A stretch of 64,000 nt of DNA from Ailanthus altissimus (taxonomy: Eukaryota > Streptophyta > Magnoliopsida > Sapindales > Simaroubaceae). The stretch spans positions 3,489,501-3,553,500 of the forward strand of contig OX327693.1 of the NCBI GenBank assembly GCA_946807835.1, in the 5' to 3' direction. Positions within the stretch are counted from its first letter, which is position 1. Every line of letters begins with the position of its first letter. Shown one piece after another: positions 45,041-57,300 of the stretch. Made by a program: the position numbers and the translations under genes. Under the pieces are notes generated by a model, which was given only the letters and a program-made list of their open reading frames with translations, did not search any database and was not told the origin of the DNA.

Positions 45041-45630
45041 TGGATCTAATATATGTGAGTGTATGTATACGCAATTATATTTATTGCATAAAATACGTAT
45101 CTCATACATATTTAACACTGCGGAATAATTAAAAACAATACAATAAACACAATATGTAATATATTAATCACATTAATATATTTAAAGGGTTGAAAAATCA
45201 CTAAAACATGTAATGTTATACACGTGTATCCTCAGAGTCTGCCTGAAGATCAACTCGTTGACAATTCTAATCACCAACTCGGTGGGCTTGGTAAGCTAGA
45301 ACAGTAACTCTATATCCAATACAGGGCTTAACTCTTAAACCCTTAAAATGACCAATTATGAGTAATTTTCTTTTTCTGTAAAAGAAAATGAAATGAAAAT
45401 TAAAGTAATTCACAATTACTTCTCTAAGCACCAAAATAAAAAAAAATGAAACAATTTTATATCTTCCATTTCTTCATACTCTCCCAGCACAACAAGAAAA
45501 AATTAAAACAATTTCAATTTGATTCTTGTTTCTTCCATTTCTTCTCACGGCACCTTAAGAAGAAAAATGAACTAATTTCATTTTTCCTTCTCTTCATTTC
45601 CACACACGTTACACACACAAAATGATCTCA

Positions 45631-45658
45631 ATATATATATATATATATATATATATAT
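45631..45658. repeat. (AT)14 microsatellite
   Basis: Fourteen uninterrupted AT units inside R4. Confidence 0.95.
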
Positions 45659-46634
45659 CTAATACTAATATTATATAATATAATATATTACCCATGGCAC
45701 CCATTTAGAAAAGAATACTATTATTATAATAAATAATAATATAATATAAAAATAATGGTTGACAACTATTAAGCACCATAATATAATAATATTATATAAT
45801 AAAATAATATATAATATAATAATATATTATAATTAGATATTTTGATTATTTAACAATTAAATAATTAATATGTAAAATGATCATTTTACCCATCATAAAT
45901 AGTTACCAAGTCTACCTTTAGTAGGTCTCACCAAATCCCACACTTGGGTAAATTTAATTGTGGGTCTATAATATGCCATGTGTTATTATACAATTAGTCA
46001 ATAACAATTATTGACTAATTGTTGTATTTAACACTTAAATACAGATACAGTTCTAAACACTTAAATACAGATACGCACATATTCTCGTAGTAGTGCTAAA
46101 AATTGCTAGATTAAACAATTTAATCCGACACGCTGCCCTAGTACACAACGAGTATTTCATGCACACATCACGAAAATACAAATCAGCGCATCGACCATCC
46201 AAGCTAAGGTCACAACGCATGCGTATAGTCCTTCTGTTATGATATCTTAGATGTGCGGGGATATAGATTATCAACATCAAATCCCTATGTGCTCATCCAT
46301 GTCGTATCTCCAGACTTGTATCTCACTGAACAATATATACAAACTCCTTTGTCATATTGTTCCACCCTGGTGGAAACTCTTTCCCAGGATTAATACTTGT
46401 TGTGGCCATAAGACTTTTTGAGATATAATCTCGAAGCATTTAGATATCTAACTCCCTATACGAGCTAACGGATCCCATATTTGTAAACATCGGACTCCAT
46501 AAGCATCAGATCATACCTAGCGACACCCAACGGTCACACCATAAAAGGTCTGTGATATATGTAGAACCAAAGTATAGTAGATCACATACAAGCCCACCGT
46601 GGCACTCAGTTCAAAGAATCATGTATACTACTCA

Positions 46635-49407
46635 TGACAAGACCCGACCCGAGACCCCCTACTATAGATTCCAGCGGCCCTGCCGGGCACCCCGACAGAA
46701 GTTCCTCCGAACCTAATTGGGTAAGTTAAGAAATTCCGCGAGGCGAACCCCTTTTTAATTCTTGTTACTACTAAAAAGATCTAGTAATATACATGAAAAC
46801 GACATCTTAGTTTTAAAAACAAACGGACAGAGTTTCCCCTATTTTTCGAAAAATCCATATAAACCTGTAAAGAAATTTCACTTCTAATTCCAACACATCT
46901 CAATTCTACCAGTTCGGACCTCCGGTCCTTTTCAAATCAAATCCAACACAACTCAATTATTTCGTGTAAATCACAAAATAAGCATAATGATAAAAAGTAA
47001 AAACGATCATCATAAACTGGAAATCTCTTCTTCTTGATTCAACACATACTTATAAATATACATGCCTACAACTATTATGCATAAAATAAATAGTGCTATT
47101 AGCACATTTACATGTACAACAATTATCTTTGAATTCAGCCCACTACTCGGCGATAGGAGAATCAGCAGCTTGCGTTCCGAGACCTGCACCTGGGAAAGGG
47201 GTTTAAAACATAAAACATAAAACGAGTGAGCTAAAGGAGCTCAGTGAGTGTAAATGAGAATTCAATTACAAGAATATTATACAAAGATAGCAATTTCTAA
47301 AGTACATTCAGAAATTATGCTTCTAAAGCGGATGTAAAATTGTAAAACGGTTTCTAATATCATATGCTAATGAAATCTTGCCGAGTGGGTTTTATCTACA
47401 TCTTTGGAAAACTATATTCAGAATCTGTATAACCTAATAACTGCTGTGTGCATATAAATGCATAAATGTTATCAGTAAATCGAAAACTAGTAAAATCCTC
47501 GCTCGGCCATTTTCTTTCTAAACTGTACCAATGGTAACCCTAAAGCTCTATACCCATGCTGCGACTCAACTAGCACCGCATACGTGAGTAGGTCACAGGG
47601 CACCTCAACTAGCAGCACCCACAGTGACATCTCAAGACATCTCACTGGCTACGCAGCGGAATCCTACATCGCATGCATATAGCGAGACAATATCCCGTAC
47701 ACATAGAGCGACTCACATGACTCGATATCCCGACTTCTTGAAGTTAGTGACACACCCTCAAGACCTGCCCATGTGCACGGGATATACCGGCCAGGTCTAA
47801 TACAATCATCACCACTATAATCTGAGGGTACCAATGGCCTTAAAACAAATGTAGTAATTTTCAAACTGTTTCACAAATCGATCATGTAAAAGCATGTCTA
47901 TGAATATATCAAGATCATAAATCATGTTTATGCATCGAAAGCTCATAAAACATACATAGTCATTGTGCGAAAATATAATAACTGAAAAGTAAAAGAAATG
48001 ACAGATTTCCACTCACAACCGCTCCGCGCTCAATTTCGCTCCCGATTCCTGCTCCTGTTAACGCTCTCGGTTATCCTCACCTACGCGCCATAAATGACAT
48101 TTAGAACCAAATCGAACACTAGAATCTCATTTAACTACTAAATGCCCTAATTGGCATACAAAGCCCGGAGGTAAACTACTTCTCGATTTTAGTTACGGAG
48201 CCATAATCGAAACTAACTCACCATCCGGCGCCCTGAAAATTATTGAACACCTTATCATTTGATTGGACATACTTGCCCTTCACCTTTCCAACATGGACAA
48301 TTATGTCCCATTTTCTTCATTTTTGGGTTTTTCATCAACCATATACATTTAATTCACAAAATGCATCATTTACACACAACAATTCAATCAAAACACCACT
48401 CAATTCCTAACTTCCCTAAAGTGGCAGAATTTCACCCTAGGTTCCAACACATTCCTTTTCTCAATTTCTTGTTCCAATTACAACAAAATCATGCCAATTT
48501 CATTCTAAAGCCCTAATTACAATCAATTGAAGTCTCTACAACAAAATCACCAAAAACCCTAATTCTCACCTTGCCAATTTCTTCAAATTGATGACTCCTT
48601 CAAGCTCCAAACTAGAATTTAACTCAATCTAAGCCAAGAATACACATAAGAACATCAATTAACACATTCTTGAATTCTCACTTATCAAACTCATAAAAGA
48701 TGCTTTTCTTACCTCTTTTTCTTGAATTTCCACTAATAGAGACTTCAATTGAGCTTAGGGATTGGTTTGTAACTTTAATTTGGCTTGATTACACATGAAA
48801 AATCATGAAAAAAAAAACTTGAATAGTCACTGTAGCAGCACCCCCTTTGAAGCTCGAATTTCCCTCTTTTTTTGGCTAAGTGTTGGTTTTGATCTCTCTT
48901 CAAATTTCTACACACTTCTAACATATATATAGTGCTCCCTCAATTTACCATTTTGCCTTTCAACTTACTTAAAACTTCTAATTTACCATTAGTTAAAAAC
49001 TAATTATGTAATTAGTTCATTTGTAACTATTTAGTTACAATAGTTCAAAGAACTAACTAGAACTTCCAACTTGGCAATCCATGAGATTTCTTCTAATTAG
49101 TCCATTCTCTAGTATATGGATTATGTTTCTCAACAAAGGCTTGTTCCATTCATAACCCTTAAATGAAAATTCATGTAGTAAATTAGAATTTTCTTTTCCA
49201 AGACAATAGAGAAAAATTCTAAAAATATTCTAGGGTCGTCCGGCGCACCGATCGAGTGTGAAATTACCAAATTAGGTCTAATATCTCTCACGTGCACTAT
49301 AAAGGGAATATTTCTAATAGGGTTAAAATTGAGTAACCCTACGGTGTCTTATTTGTTCTATACCGAAATCTAGGCGCCAATACTACTAATAGGGATTGGA
49401 TATTACA
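46635..49407 (-). repeat. Solo LTR of chromovirus family, 2773 bp, nested in R4
   Basis: It starts TGACAAGACCCG at 46635, ends TATTACA at 49407, and is flanked on both sides by ACTCA (46630-46634 and 49408-49412), a perfect 5 bp target duplication. It is related end to end to the LTR at 5590-8336. No coding or primer site is attached, so it is a product of recombination between two LTRs. Removing it with one ACTCA rejoins sequence that matches R3 at 27841-27870. Strand is by analogy with the element at 1-8336. Confidence 0.94.
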
Positions 49408-50134
49408 ACTCAACTCGAGAGGACACTCCATTGACAGCTAACATAGGGTGTCTATCGAAGGCCCTCGTGAGTCAGTCTTATATCTTGTCCTAACTAGATA
49501 TTTATATGTCAATACGAGCTCTAAGCTCACGGTCGGTTAGAAACAATCATCTATACCCTATAGGTACAACATATGTTGATCTATCTAAAGGTATCCACCG
49601 ACAGACCCCCATTGGTAGAAATAGATCAGGGATAATATTCGAGAACATACTTACGCAACTGACATTTTCTGGTACCTGATTGCAACTCTTACAACTATGC
49701 AGTTACTAGTATATTCCGTGGTCTATGTCCTATTACAGATAAAGCTCCAACTCTTAGATCTTCGCTAAGTATTATAACCAACTAACTATTGGTTGTGCTA
49801 ACATTTAGCATTTATATCTCTCAGCGTGGCTAACTATGAGCCCTTATCTAAACTCCTTTAGATCAAATTTGAACTCTTTCAGATCATACAATATTTGTAA
49901 TGTTACATTACATGGTCCCATTTAAATAGGTATTAGATATTTAATAAGAATGTACACTTGTATAAATACGCAAGTATATATACATTCAAAGATAGCACGT
50001 AAACACCAACCCTAACAGTTTTAAATGTATCTCATAAAACAATTTAGACTGAAGTAATCCATTCTTAATTGCAATGCTTTGTAATGGATGATCTTCATCC
50101 ACAAGTCATGCATGTTCTTGGTTCCCACTTTTCA

Positions 50135-50489
50135 TGTTGAAAGAGGAGTTTTGTGTTTAGGAGATTTTAAGGAGATAAAGTATTGAAAGATAAGAGATGA
50201 TTTATAAAGAACAATTCTTATTGAATTTCAAAGTTTTGGCTTAATACAGAATGTAAGAACTCACCTCTTTATATAGCGATAGAGAGAGAGTTCTAGACTC
50301 TAACTCTAAATTAACTTATAAATTACATCGTCTATCAAACAACTACCATCTAACATCAACCTTATTTAATTAGATATTTTGACACACAGAATAGAATATT
50401 ATTCTAGAAAATGTTAATTCTAAAACTCTAATTTGGGAATAGGCCAAATATAGGCTTAAAGTAATGCACCTAAATGATTTTGGACAACA
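50135..50489 (-). repeat. 3' LTR of copia element C, 355 bp
   Basis: It starts TGTTGAAAGAGGAG and ends GGACAACA. The partner is 55526-55881; shared blocks include AACTCACC-CTTTATA and CCTTATTTAATTAGATATTTTGA. On the element strand TATAAAGAGG follows as a possible TATA box (about 50267). Confidence 0.85.
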
Positions 50490-50900
50490 CCTCCCCCTAA
50501 AAAAATGACTTTTTCATGCTAAGTAAAGCTCTCATCTTGATGAAGACTTTATGCTTAAGCAGCTTGGTAAAGATATCAGCAACTTGGTCTTAAGACTTAA
50601 TGTACATCAGTTGTACCTCTTCATAATCAATGCCAACCTTTTGTCTCTACCGTTTAGCAACTAATCTTTCTTTAATTTGTTCAACTTCTTTTTTAGCTTT
50701 CTTCTTCACATTCTACACCCATTTGACTCCAATATCCTTTTGCCATTCTGGAAGAGTGGCTAACTCCCATGTTTCATTCTTCATAATTGCATTGATCTCT
50801 TCATCTATTGCCTGTCTCTATCTATTGTCTTTTACTGCTTCTTTAAAATTTATTAGTTCACTATCTACAAAAAGACCAAAAAGTGTTAGATTATTTTGAT
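50490..50900 (-). pseudogene. RT start fused to RNase H end, element C
   Basis: The minus strand reads EEINAIMKNETWELATLPEWQ, GVKWV, KKKAKKEVEQIKERLVAK, then KVGIDYEEVQLMYIKS, then DQVADIFTKLLKHKVFI. GIDYEE is the RT block normally followed by TFAPV; QL-Y-KSEDQ-ADIFTK is the RNase H end. They meet at about 50613-50617, so the RT core (including YVDD) and most of RNase H are deleted. Stops are also present. A polypurine tract (50490-50501) follows. Confidence 0.82.
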
Positions 50901-50999
50901 TCTCTGTCACTTCATAAATTTCTTACAAACTCCGAACACGTGCTTGAGCTTGAGCTTGAGCTTAGGCTTGTCACAACTTCATTTGTGTTTATTGATAGT

Positions 51000-51740
51000 G
51001 AAAGTGGCAGAGTGATGAGATATTGAGATTCTTTGCTTGCTTGATCTTCATCTTTATCAAGGAAAGAAGTCACAATTTTCTTCTTGGTCATTCAACTCCA
51101 CGTGCCTTCTTCATCAAAATTAACATCTCTACTCATCACTACCTTTCTATTGCTTGGATTATATAATTTATAGCCAACAAAAATAAACTTCTCACTTTTA
51201 TCAAGTTTAGACCTTTAATGGTTTGACTTGTGGGCAAAGGCAATATTCCCAAACATCTTCAATTAAGAGATACAAGATTTTCTTCCACTCCTTGCGTTTT
51301 GAGGCGTCTTTTTCCACACACTCTTAGTAGGAGAACGACTCATCAAATATACTGCACAATCAATGGCATGGCCCAAAATTGTTTAGGCATTTTCTTTATC
51401 TTTAACATACTTCCGGCCATATTAAGAATGGTTATATTTTTTCTTTTAATAGGTCTATTTTGTTGGAGGGATCTAGAAACCATTAAAGGGTAATACCATT
51501 ATTTTCATAAAATTTATTAAATTTTTTAGAGGTAAATTCGCCACTTCTAACAGATCTCATGGCTTTAATGTAGTGCCCACTTTTCTTTTCAATAAGTGCT
51601 TTAAATTTCTTAACAGTACTAAATTCCTCCGATTTATTTTTAAGGAAATATACCCAAGTCTTTCTACTAAAATCATTAATAAAAAGAACAAAATAATTTT
51701 TTTTTTCAAAAGAACTTGGATGAATTGGCAACAAACAAGT
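51000..51740 (-). pseudogene. Integrase of copia element C
   Basis: 51483-51734 reads YFVLFINDFSRKTWVYFLKNKSEE and KAMRSVRSGEFTSKKF. Both catalytic Asp positions appear altered (FIDD to FIND, S-D-x-G-G-E to SVRSGE), so it would be inactive. Further left, with stops, are NMAGSMLKIKKMP, KMFGNIAFAHKSN and GYKLYNPSNRKVVMSRDVNFDEEGTW, the C-terminal part. Stops and frame shifts are frequent. Confidence 0.85.
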
Positions 51741-51879
51741 TTAAGTGGCTTGCTTGCTCTTGATTTAGATTCTTTTGGAAAGCGTTTTCTAAATTGCTTT
51801 CCAAGAAAGCATCATTCACATAATTGATTTGGGTGAATAATGGAAGGTAATCCTCTCACCATTTATTTATTACACAATA

Positions 51880-52140
51880 TTTTAAGGCCATCAAAATTAA
51901 AGTGCCCAAATCTCAAATGTTATAGCCAAGATGGATTTTTAAAGCCTGTCTTAGGCATTTTGCAACAATATTTTGAATGTTAAATAAAAATATTCTATTT
52001 TTAGTCATTGACACATTGGCTATTAAAATATTGTTACCACCTCTTATTGAAAGGCTATTATCTCTTATTTTAATATTATAGCATTTTTCTAAGAGTTGAC
52101 CTATGCTTAAAATATTATGTTTCATGTTGGGCACATAATA
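51880..52140 (-). pseudogene. GAG-pre-integrase of copia element C
   Basis: Reads MPNMKHNILSIGQLLEKCYNIKI, NILIANVSMTKNRIFLFNIQ, matching the copia block V-P-x-(M/L)-K-x-N-L-L-S-x-G-Q-L-L-E-K-G-Y. The HHCC-containing end to 51880 is decayed. Confidence 0.85.
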
Positions 52141-52202
52141 AACATTAAAAATAAATTGGTGCCTTCAATTTTTTAATTTAATTAAAATTTCACCATTTTC
52201 TT

Positions 52203-52630
52203 TCACCGAAATCTTAAAATTTCTCCAAATGTAACATTGCCACTTACCGATTCATCAAGCTCTACAAACATGTCTGTACACCAACACATGTAATTGCTAG
52301 CCCCGATGTTAATATACCAAGTATTCTTTCCTCCATCATCTCCTCCTCCTTTGTATGCCAATAATAAAGTGGACACATGTTGCTTTTTATTTTCTACAAA
52401 ATTTGTTTTCTCTTCAACATTGTTAGTGACCTTGCAATTTGAAGCATAATGCCCAAACTTTTGGCAATTGTAACATTTAACATGAGAAAGGCCATACCTT
52501 TGCATTTAATTATTTCCTCTCTCACATACTCTTGTAAGAAATGAAGCTTGTCTTTCTTCTTCTCCATTTGTTGCCTTAAAATCTCTTCTTCCTAAGCCTT
52601 TACCATGACCTCTTTGAAAGTGCGTCGTAG
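52203..52630 (-). pseudogene. Gag zinc knuckle and protease of copia element C
   Basis: 52203-52505 has SHVKCYNCQKFGHYASNC, an intact CCHC knuckle, then NTWYINIGASNYMCWCTDMF. The protease Asp of W-Y-L-D-(T/S)-G-A-S-N-H-M-C is Asn and the His is Tyr, so the protease is dead. Upstream, to 52630, HFQRGHGKGLGRRDFKA is the basic end of gag, cut by the R5 LTR. Confidence 0.88.
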
Positions 52631-52636
52631 GTTGGG

Positions 52637-54812
52637 TGAGTGTTTACATTTTAATTTTTAATTACACATCATACATGCATAATTAAGCGCAACGAGAAAT
52701 AAACAACATCTCATTATGCTAATGAGATATTAGAAAATTCACCCTTGAATTGTGCTTTACATAGTTATAGTCTAAGATTTGTTAGGATCGTTCAAGCTAG
52801 AATGGTAGCTTCCATTTCCATCGGAATATTTTATTTGAAGCAACATTTGCTTCTCTAAATTTCCTCGGACCTTTTATATGTGCTTTTACTCTTCACTATT
52901 TCATCAATCAAATGAATAAAATTGGCTATTTATAGCCATTATAGCCTCACCTTCGACCAATTGAAAAACAAAAGGTGTAAATACATTATAAGCATGACAA
53001 AGCTTAATTTTAGCTGTGTCATACTTAGTTAAAATGGTGAGAAAAGTGGTATAACCTTGGTGGCCGAAGAATATAAAAAGAAGTGGCTAAATTTTACTTT
53101 TAAAAAAGACATGTTATGCTTAAGATAAAAGCACGACAAGGCTTAAGAATATAAAAGATATATTACAGCTCATGCTAGATACAAATTGGTCAAATAGTAT
53201 GCTTCCAAATGCTTAATTTCATTTGTTTCATTTTTGGCAGAATTTTATATATAAATTAGCAACATTTGCAATTTATTCATTTAGCAATATTTAACTATTA
53301 ACAATTTATAATTAAAAGGGCTAATAAAATCATGCCATATGTCATGTCATTACCAATTAATGGTATAACATGTGGCATTTAATAAAAAGGCTAAAGTGGT
53401 AAGTTTCACTTGCCGAGATTTCAGGCTTAACACTTAAACCCTATAATCTCCCATAGAGACCTTAAAATAATTCTAATTTTTCAAGAACTTCCTAGATTAA
53501 ACTATTCAATCGGGTGTGATACTCTAGTACAAAATAAATACACTTCATATAGTGAGACTCCCTAGGTTCACACCCATTTTATCATACGAGACTATTCCAT
53601 AAGTTCATAAACGATGCCCCATACACATATTATAAAAATAAAAAAATAGCACGTTAAACTATACAAGTTAAGGTTAATACATATTTATATAATCCCTCCG
53701 TTATTTATATCCTAAAAAAGTGGAGACATAGATCATCATTGTCACATCTCTATATGCTCAATGCTAGAACTTATGTCCATATTCGTATCTTAATAAATAA
53801 TATCTGCAAACACTTTTACGATATTGTTTCAAATATGGGAAATATTTTTCCTAAGTGAATTACTCCATAAGATTTTTTGGAACACAATCTTGGAGCATCT
53901 AGATATACAACTCACCCATATAAGTTAAGAGATCCCATATCTACATGCACCAAACTCTATGAGCATCGAACCATACCTAACGACACCTAGTGAGTTAGAC
54001 CATGAAAGGTCTCTAATATGTGTGGAACCTATGTATGGTGGATTACTCACAAGTCCACCATGGTGCTCAGGTTAAGGGACCATAAATATTACACAATTCG
54101 AGAGGATCATCTATTGGAGATCCTAATCAAGCCTGTTCAGTATTTAGTCCTAATTGAATACCCACATGTCTATACAAGTTTTCACTAAGCTCATGATCTA
54201 TTAAGATTAATCATCTAGACCATTTAGATATAGACATACACCGATCTATATTAAATAAGGTTTCCATTGATAGACCCCCATCACTGAAAATAGATCATGA
54301 ACATAATGTTTGAAAACATACTTGTACAATGATATTCCTTAGCATTGTTTACAACCCTTTACAATTATGTCATTACTCATATACCCTTGAGTCCTTGTCT
54401 AATTTCAAACAAGGCTCTAACTTTTTAGATTTCACCGACTCTTATAACCTGTTAACTCTTAGCAGTGCTAACTCTTAGCACTTATAAATCTTAGCATAGC
54501 TAACTCTTATCACTGATCCAAACTCCTTTAAATCAAATATGAACTCCTTCAAATTTTACTATTTGTAACCCTTTACAATTATGTCATTACTGGTATACCC
54601 TTGGGTCTTTGTCCCATTGTAGACAAAGTTCTAACTCTTAAGATTTCGCTGGCTTTGATAAATTGCTAACTCTTAGCACTTATAACTCTCAGCATAGCTA
54701 ACTTTTACCATATATATAATATTAACGATATTACTCAAATTTTTTATTGTATAAATATAAAATAATTAATATTCATGCAATTTGAAATGGCATATAAGCA
54801 CTAGTTCTAACA
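52637..54812 (-). repeat. Long LTR, copy R5, inserted in gag of element C
   Basis: Starts TGAGTG at 52637, ends AGTTCTAACA at 54812. The gag reading frame of element C is interrupted here: KEKYEGTKNERSQHGR lies on one side and the QRGHGKG end on the other. It has the shared long-LTR core (about 53850-54270). No target duplication is clear (TTGGG before, TTCTT after). Internal near-repeat: 54340-54430 and 54565-54650 share TTTACAATTATGTCATTACT. Confidence 0.8.
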
Positions 54813-55500
54813 TTCTTCCATGTTGACTTCTCTCATTCTTTGTGCCTTCATATTTCTCCTTCAAATTAAACCTTGTTTGAAAAGCTTGCTCCAAGGCTTC
54901 TTTTTTCTTTATTTCTTTTGCTTTTCTTCATAGGCTTATCAAGATCACATGAGCTCTTCAATGGCCACAACAATATGCTCAAATTTTTTATTTAAAGAGC
55001 TAAGAATTTTTTGTACTACACATATATTATCTAACCTTTCATCATTTCCTTTTAATTGGTTAACTACTGCCAAAACGCTAGAGAAATATTCAAAAATATT
55101 TTTTGAATCTTTCATATGTAAATATTTAAACTCACCTCGTAGAGTTTGAAGAAGTACCTTCCTCATTTTTTCCACTACTTTGTAGAAAGTACGAAGTAAC
55201 TCCCACGCATTTGGTAATAGTTGCATTGGCAAATTTCTTAAAACCATCATCATCTAAGGCTTGATAGATGATATAGAGAGTTTTGGTGTCTCTCTTTCTT
55301 ACTTCCTTCAAAGCTTTCTATTGTGATTGATAAAGGGATGCTACATTTAATGGCTCCTCAATACCTTTCTCTACAATCTCCCAAGTATCTTGAGAACCTA
55401 ACAAAGCCTTCTTCTTAATGCTCTAAGCTTCATAGTTAAGATTGTTAAGTGTAGGAATTTAGAAAGAAACCATCCCACTTGCCATTTTTTATTTAAGTAG
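54813..55500 (-). pseudogene. Gag capsid region of copia element C
   Basis: 54945-55253 reads NAWELLRTFYKVVEKMRKVLLQTLRGEFKYLHMKDSKNIFEYFS and NQLKGNDERLDNICVVQKILSSLNKKFEHIVVAIEEL. This is the copia gag pattern AWE-L---Y-G-------LQ-LR-EFE-L-MK--E-I-DYF-R. The N-terminus to 55500 has stops. Frame ends where the R5 LTR enters. Confidence 0.88.
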
Positions 55501-55511
55501 GAATCTTTTAA

Positions 55512-55523
55512 CTCTGACACCAC
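55512..55523 (-). other. Primer-binding site of copia element C
   Basis: Element strand GTGGTGTCAGAG, consistent with the initiator-Met-type TGGTATCAGAG with one change, two bases from the LTR at 55526. Confidence 0.7.
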
Positions 55524-55525
55524 TT

Positions 55526-55881
55526 TGTTAGAGAAGGAATTTTCTTTTTAAGAGCTTTTAGAGAGAGAAGGAATTGGAAGATATGAGACGATTTGTAGAG
55601 TACAACTCTTATTAAATTATCAATTTTTTTGCTTAATACAAAATGAAAGAACTCACCCCTTTATAAAGTGGTAAAGGGAGAGTTCTAGACTTTCACTCTA
55701 AACTAACTCATAAATTGCATCTTCTATTAAGTAACTACCATGTAACACCAACCTTATTTAATTAGATATTTTGATACATAAACTAGAAGATTATTCTAGA
55801 GAATGTTAATTCTAGAAACTCTAATTTGGGCATGGGTCAAATATGGACTCAAATTGATGAATCCAACTGATTTTGAAAACA
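55526..55881 (-). repeat. 5' LTR of copia element C, 356 bp
   Basis: It starts TGTTAGAGAAGG and ends TTTGAAAACA. Its length equals the 3' LTR within one base. It then adjoins the dispersed repeat at 55905. Confidence 0.85.
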
Positions 55882-55904
55882 AAGCGATGATATTTGTATT
55901 GTGT

Positions 55905-56250
55905 TGGATGAATTATATAAGTGAGGGTCTCCACTTTATATACTACTAGCCCTATACAATCAACGGCTAAGATCTAAACAATTTAATGGTGTATATACAA
56001 GATGGAATAATGTGCCCTAGAATATTCCTAAATGCCATCACATATTCCTTGGAATATTCTTTTCCTAATTAAGGTTAACAACCCTAATAAGTCATGGATT
56101 TAGCCCGGTTCTTCACCCATGTCAGCGGGTTTTCTAGAAACTTCAGCCCGCGATTCATTCCAGCAGCCCTTAAGGCCTCTAGGAAGCTTTGTCGCACACC
56201 ATGTGTTCAAAGAAATGCTTGAGAACACTTAGGGTATGACAATAGGCTTG
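55905..56250. repeat. Dispersed repeat, copy 2 of a pair
   Basis: Partner of 43840-44240. The match is moderate. This copy is the more GC-rich one (CCCGGTTC, CAGCGGG, CAGCCCGCG at 56112-56155). No gene is seen in it. Confidence 0.6.
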
Positions 56251-57300
56251 TCTTTACTACCACTCTCCAATAATGTAAAAAATCATATGTCTAGAGATCT
56301 ATTTAGGACTCTACTTAGCTTGTAATGTAAGACTAAGGTCAATGTGAGATGAAAGGATAAACAATTTAGGTTAAGGCACACCGTGAACACTTAGACTTAG
56401 AAATCTCTTGATCTTCTTTTCCTTATATTATCTCTTCCCTTAAACTTATGTTTCCCATATTTCTTTTCAACCTTTATTTTTCAAAGAATTTTTTTTTTCT
56501 GGGCTTGTAATATGGTTAAACTAAAGAATAGGTAATTAGGCTCAAAATAGGGTACTAGGGATAAATATAAAATTAAGGTAGGCTAGAAAGGCTCAATTGA
56601 TCTAAAGATTGCCTAATGTCATTTTTCTATTCATTTGTTTCCTAGAATTTCACCTCAAGTGGTAATTAAAGACAAGTTTTAGAGTATTGGTCTTTTGAGA
56701 CTATGGTATACTCTTTAAAGCATAAGTATCTTCGAGTAATAGTTATAACTATTCATGCTTATAAAGTGCTAAAAAAGAATGGTGATTATAAATAAGGTCG
56801 AACTTGTTCCTAAGTTTAGATAACCAAAATTATTTTAAGTATCTATCATTCCCTATTGATTTGCAAAAAAAATAAATTCACTAATGTATTATTTTCCTTA
56901 TCATAGTCTAATGATCATCTTAACAACCTAACAACTAAAAGAAAAAAAAAACCCACAAGATAACCAATCAAATCATGCAGTAAAAGTAAACACACAAGAA
57001 AGTGTTTTCCACCCCCAAAGTTTAAATTAAACGTTGTCCCCAATGTCAAAAAAAACCTTAAGAGTAAGAGAAACTCCCCTAATAAAAGAAGTTGAAGCAA
57101 TGCAATGTTGTTGTATAATGATACAAATACGGTGTCCTTTGCTATAAACGCTTGCAAATATTCATGCTGCTTTCCTTGAGTATTTGACTTGTTGTTTTAT
57201 TCCTAAAAAAAATAAACTAACATAACTAAAAATGAAAATAAGAAAATAAAAATAAATTTACTTGGGTTGCCTCCTAAGAAGTGTTTGATTTAATGTCATT
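56251..57300. other. Unassigned stretch, probably Athila pol remnant or spacer
   Basis: No open frame with recognisable content. A minus-strand frame at 56915-57157 is hydrophobic and Leu-rich (translated from CAAAG/AAAGAA-rich sequence) and has no family match I recognise. Confidence 0.35.

Larger units (their letters stand above)
45041..50017 (-). repeat. Long LTR, copy R4, split by a solo LTR
   Basis: Starts TGGATCTAAT at 45041, ends CCAACCCTAACA at 50017, matching the ends of R3 (26405, 28453). Its own length without the insertion is about 2204 bases. No primer site follows its left end and no gag lies beside it, so it is itself a probable solo LTR. Flanks TGTCT and GTTTT do not give a clear target duplication. 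Confidence 0.8.
50135..55881 (-). mobile_element. Copia element C with paired LTRs and RT deletion
   Basis: LTRs 50135-50489 and 55526-55881, clearly alike, flank a minus-strand order of primer site, gag, (inserted LTR R5), zinc knuckle, protease, pre-integrase, integrase, start of RT joined to the end of RNase H, and polypurine tract. Without R5 it is only about 3.6 kb because most RT and RNase H is missing. Flanks TTTCA and AAGCG do not form a duplication. Confidence 0.87.

Noticed and set aside
50630..51493. Plus-strand open frames over copia element C
   Set aside because: They are antisense to readable RT and integrase sequence.
56915..57157. Hydrophobic 80-codon minus-strand frame as a membrane protein
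   Set aside because: It is Leu/Phe-rich because of A/G-rich template bias, with no family resemblance.
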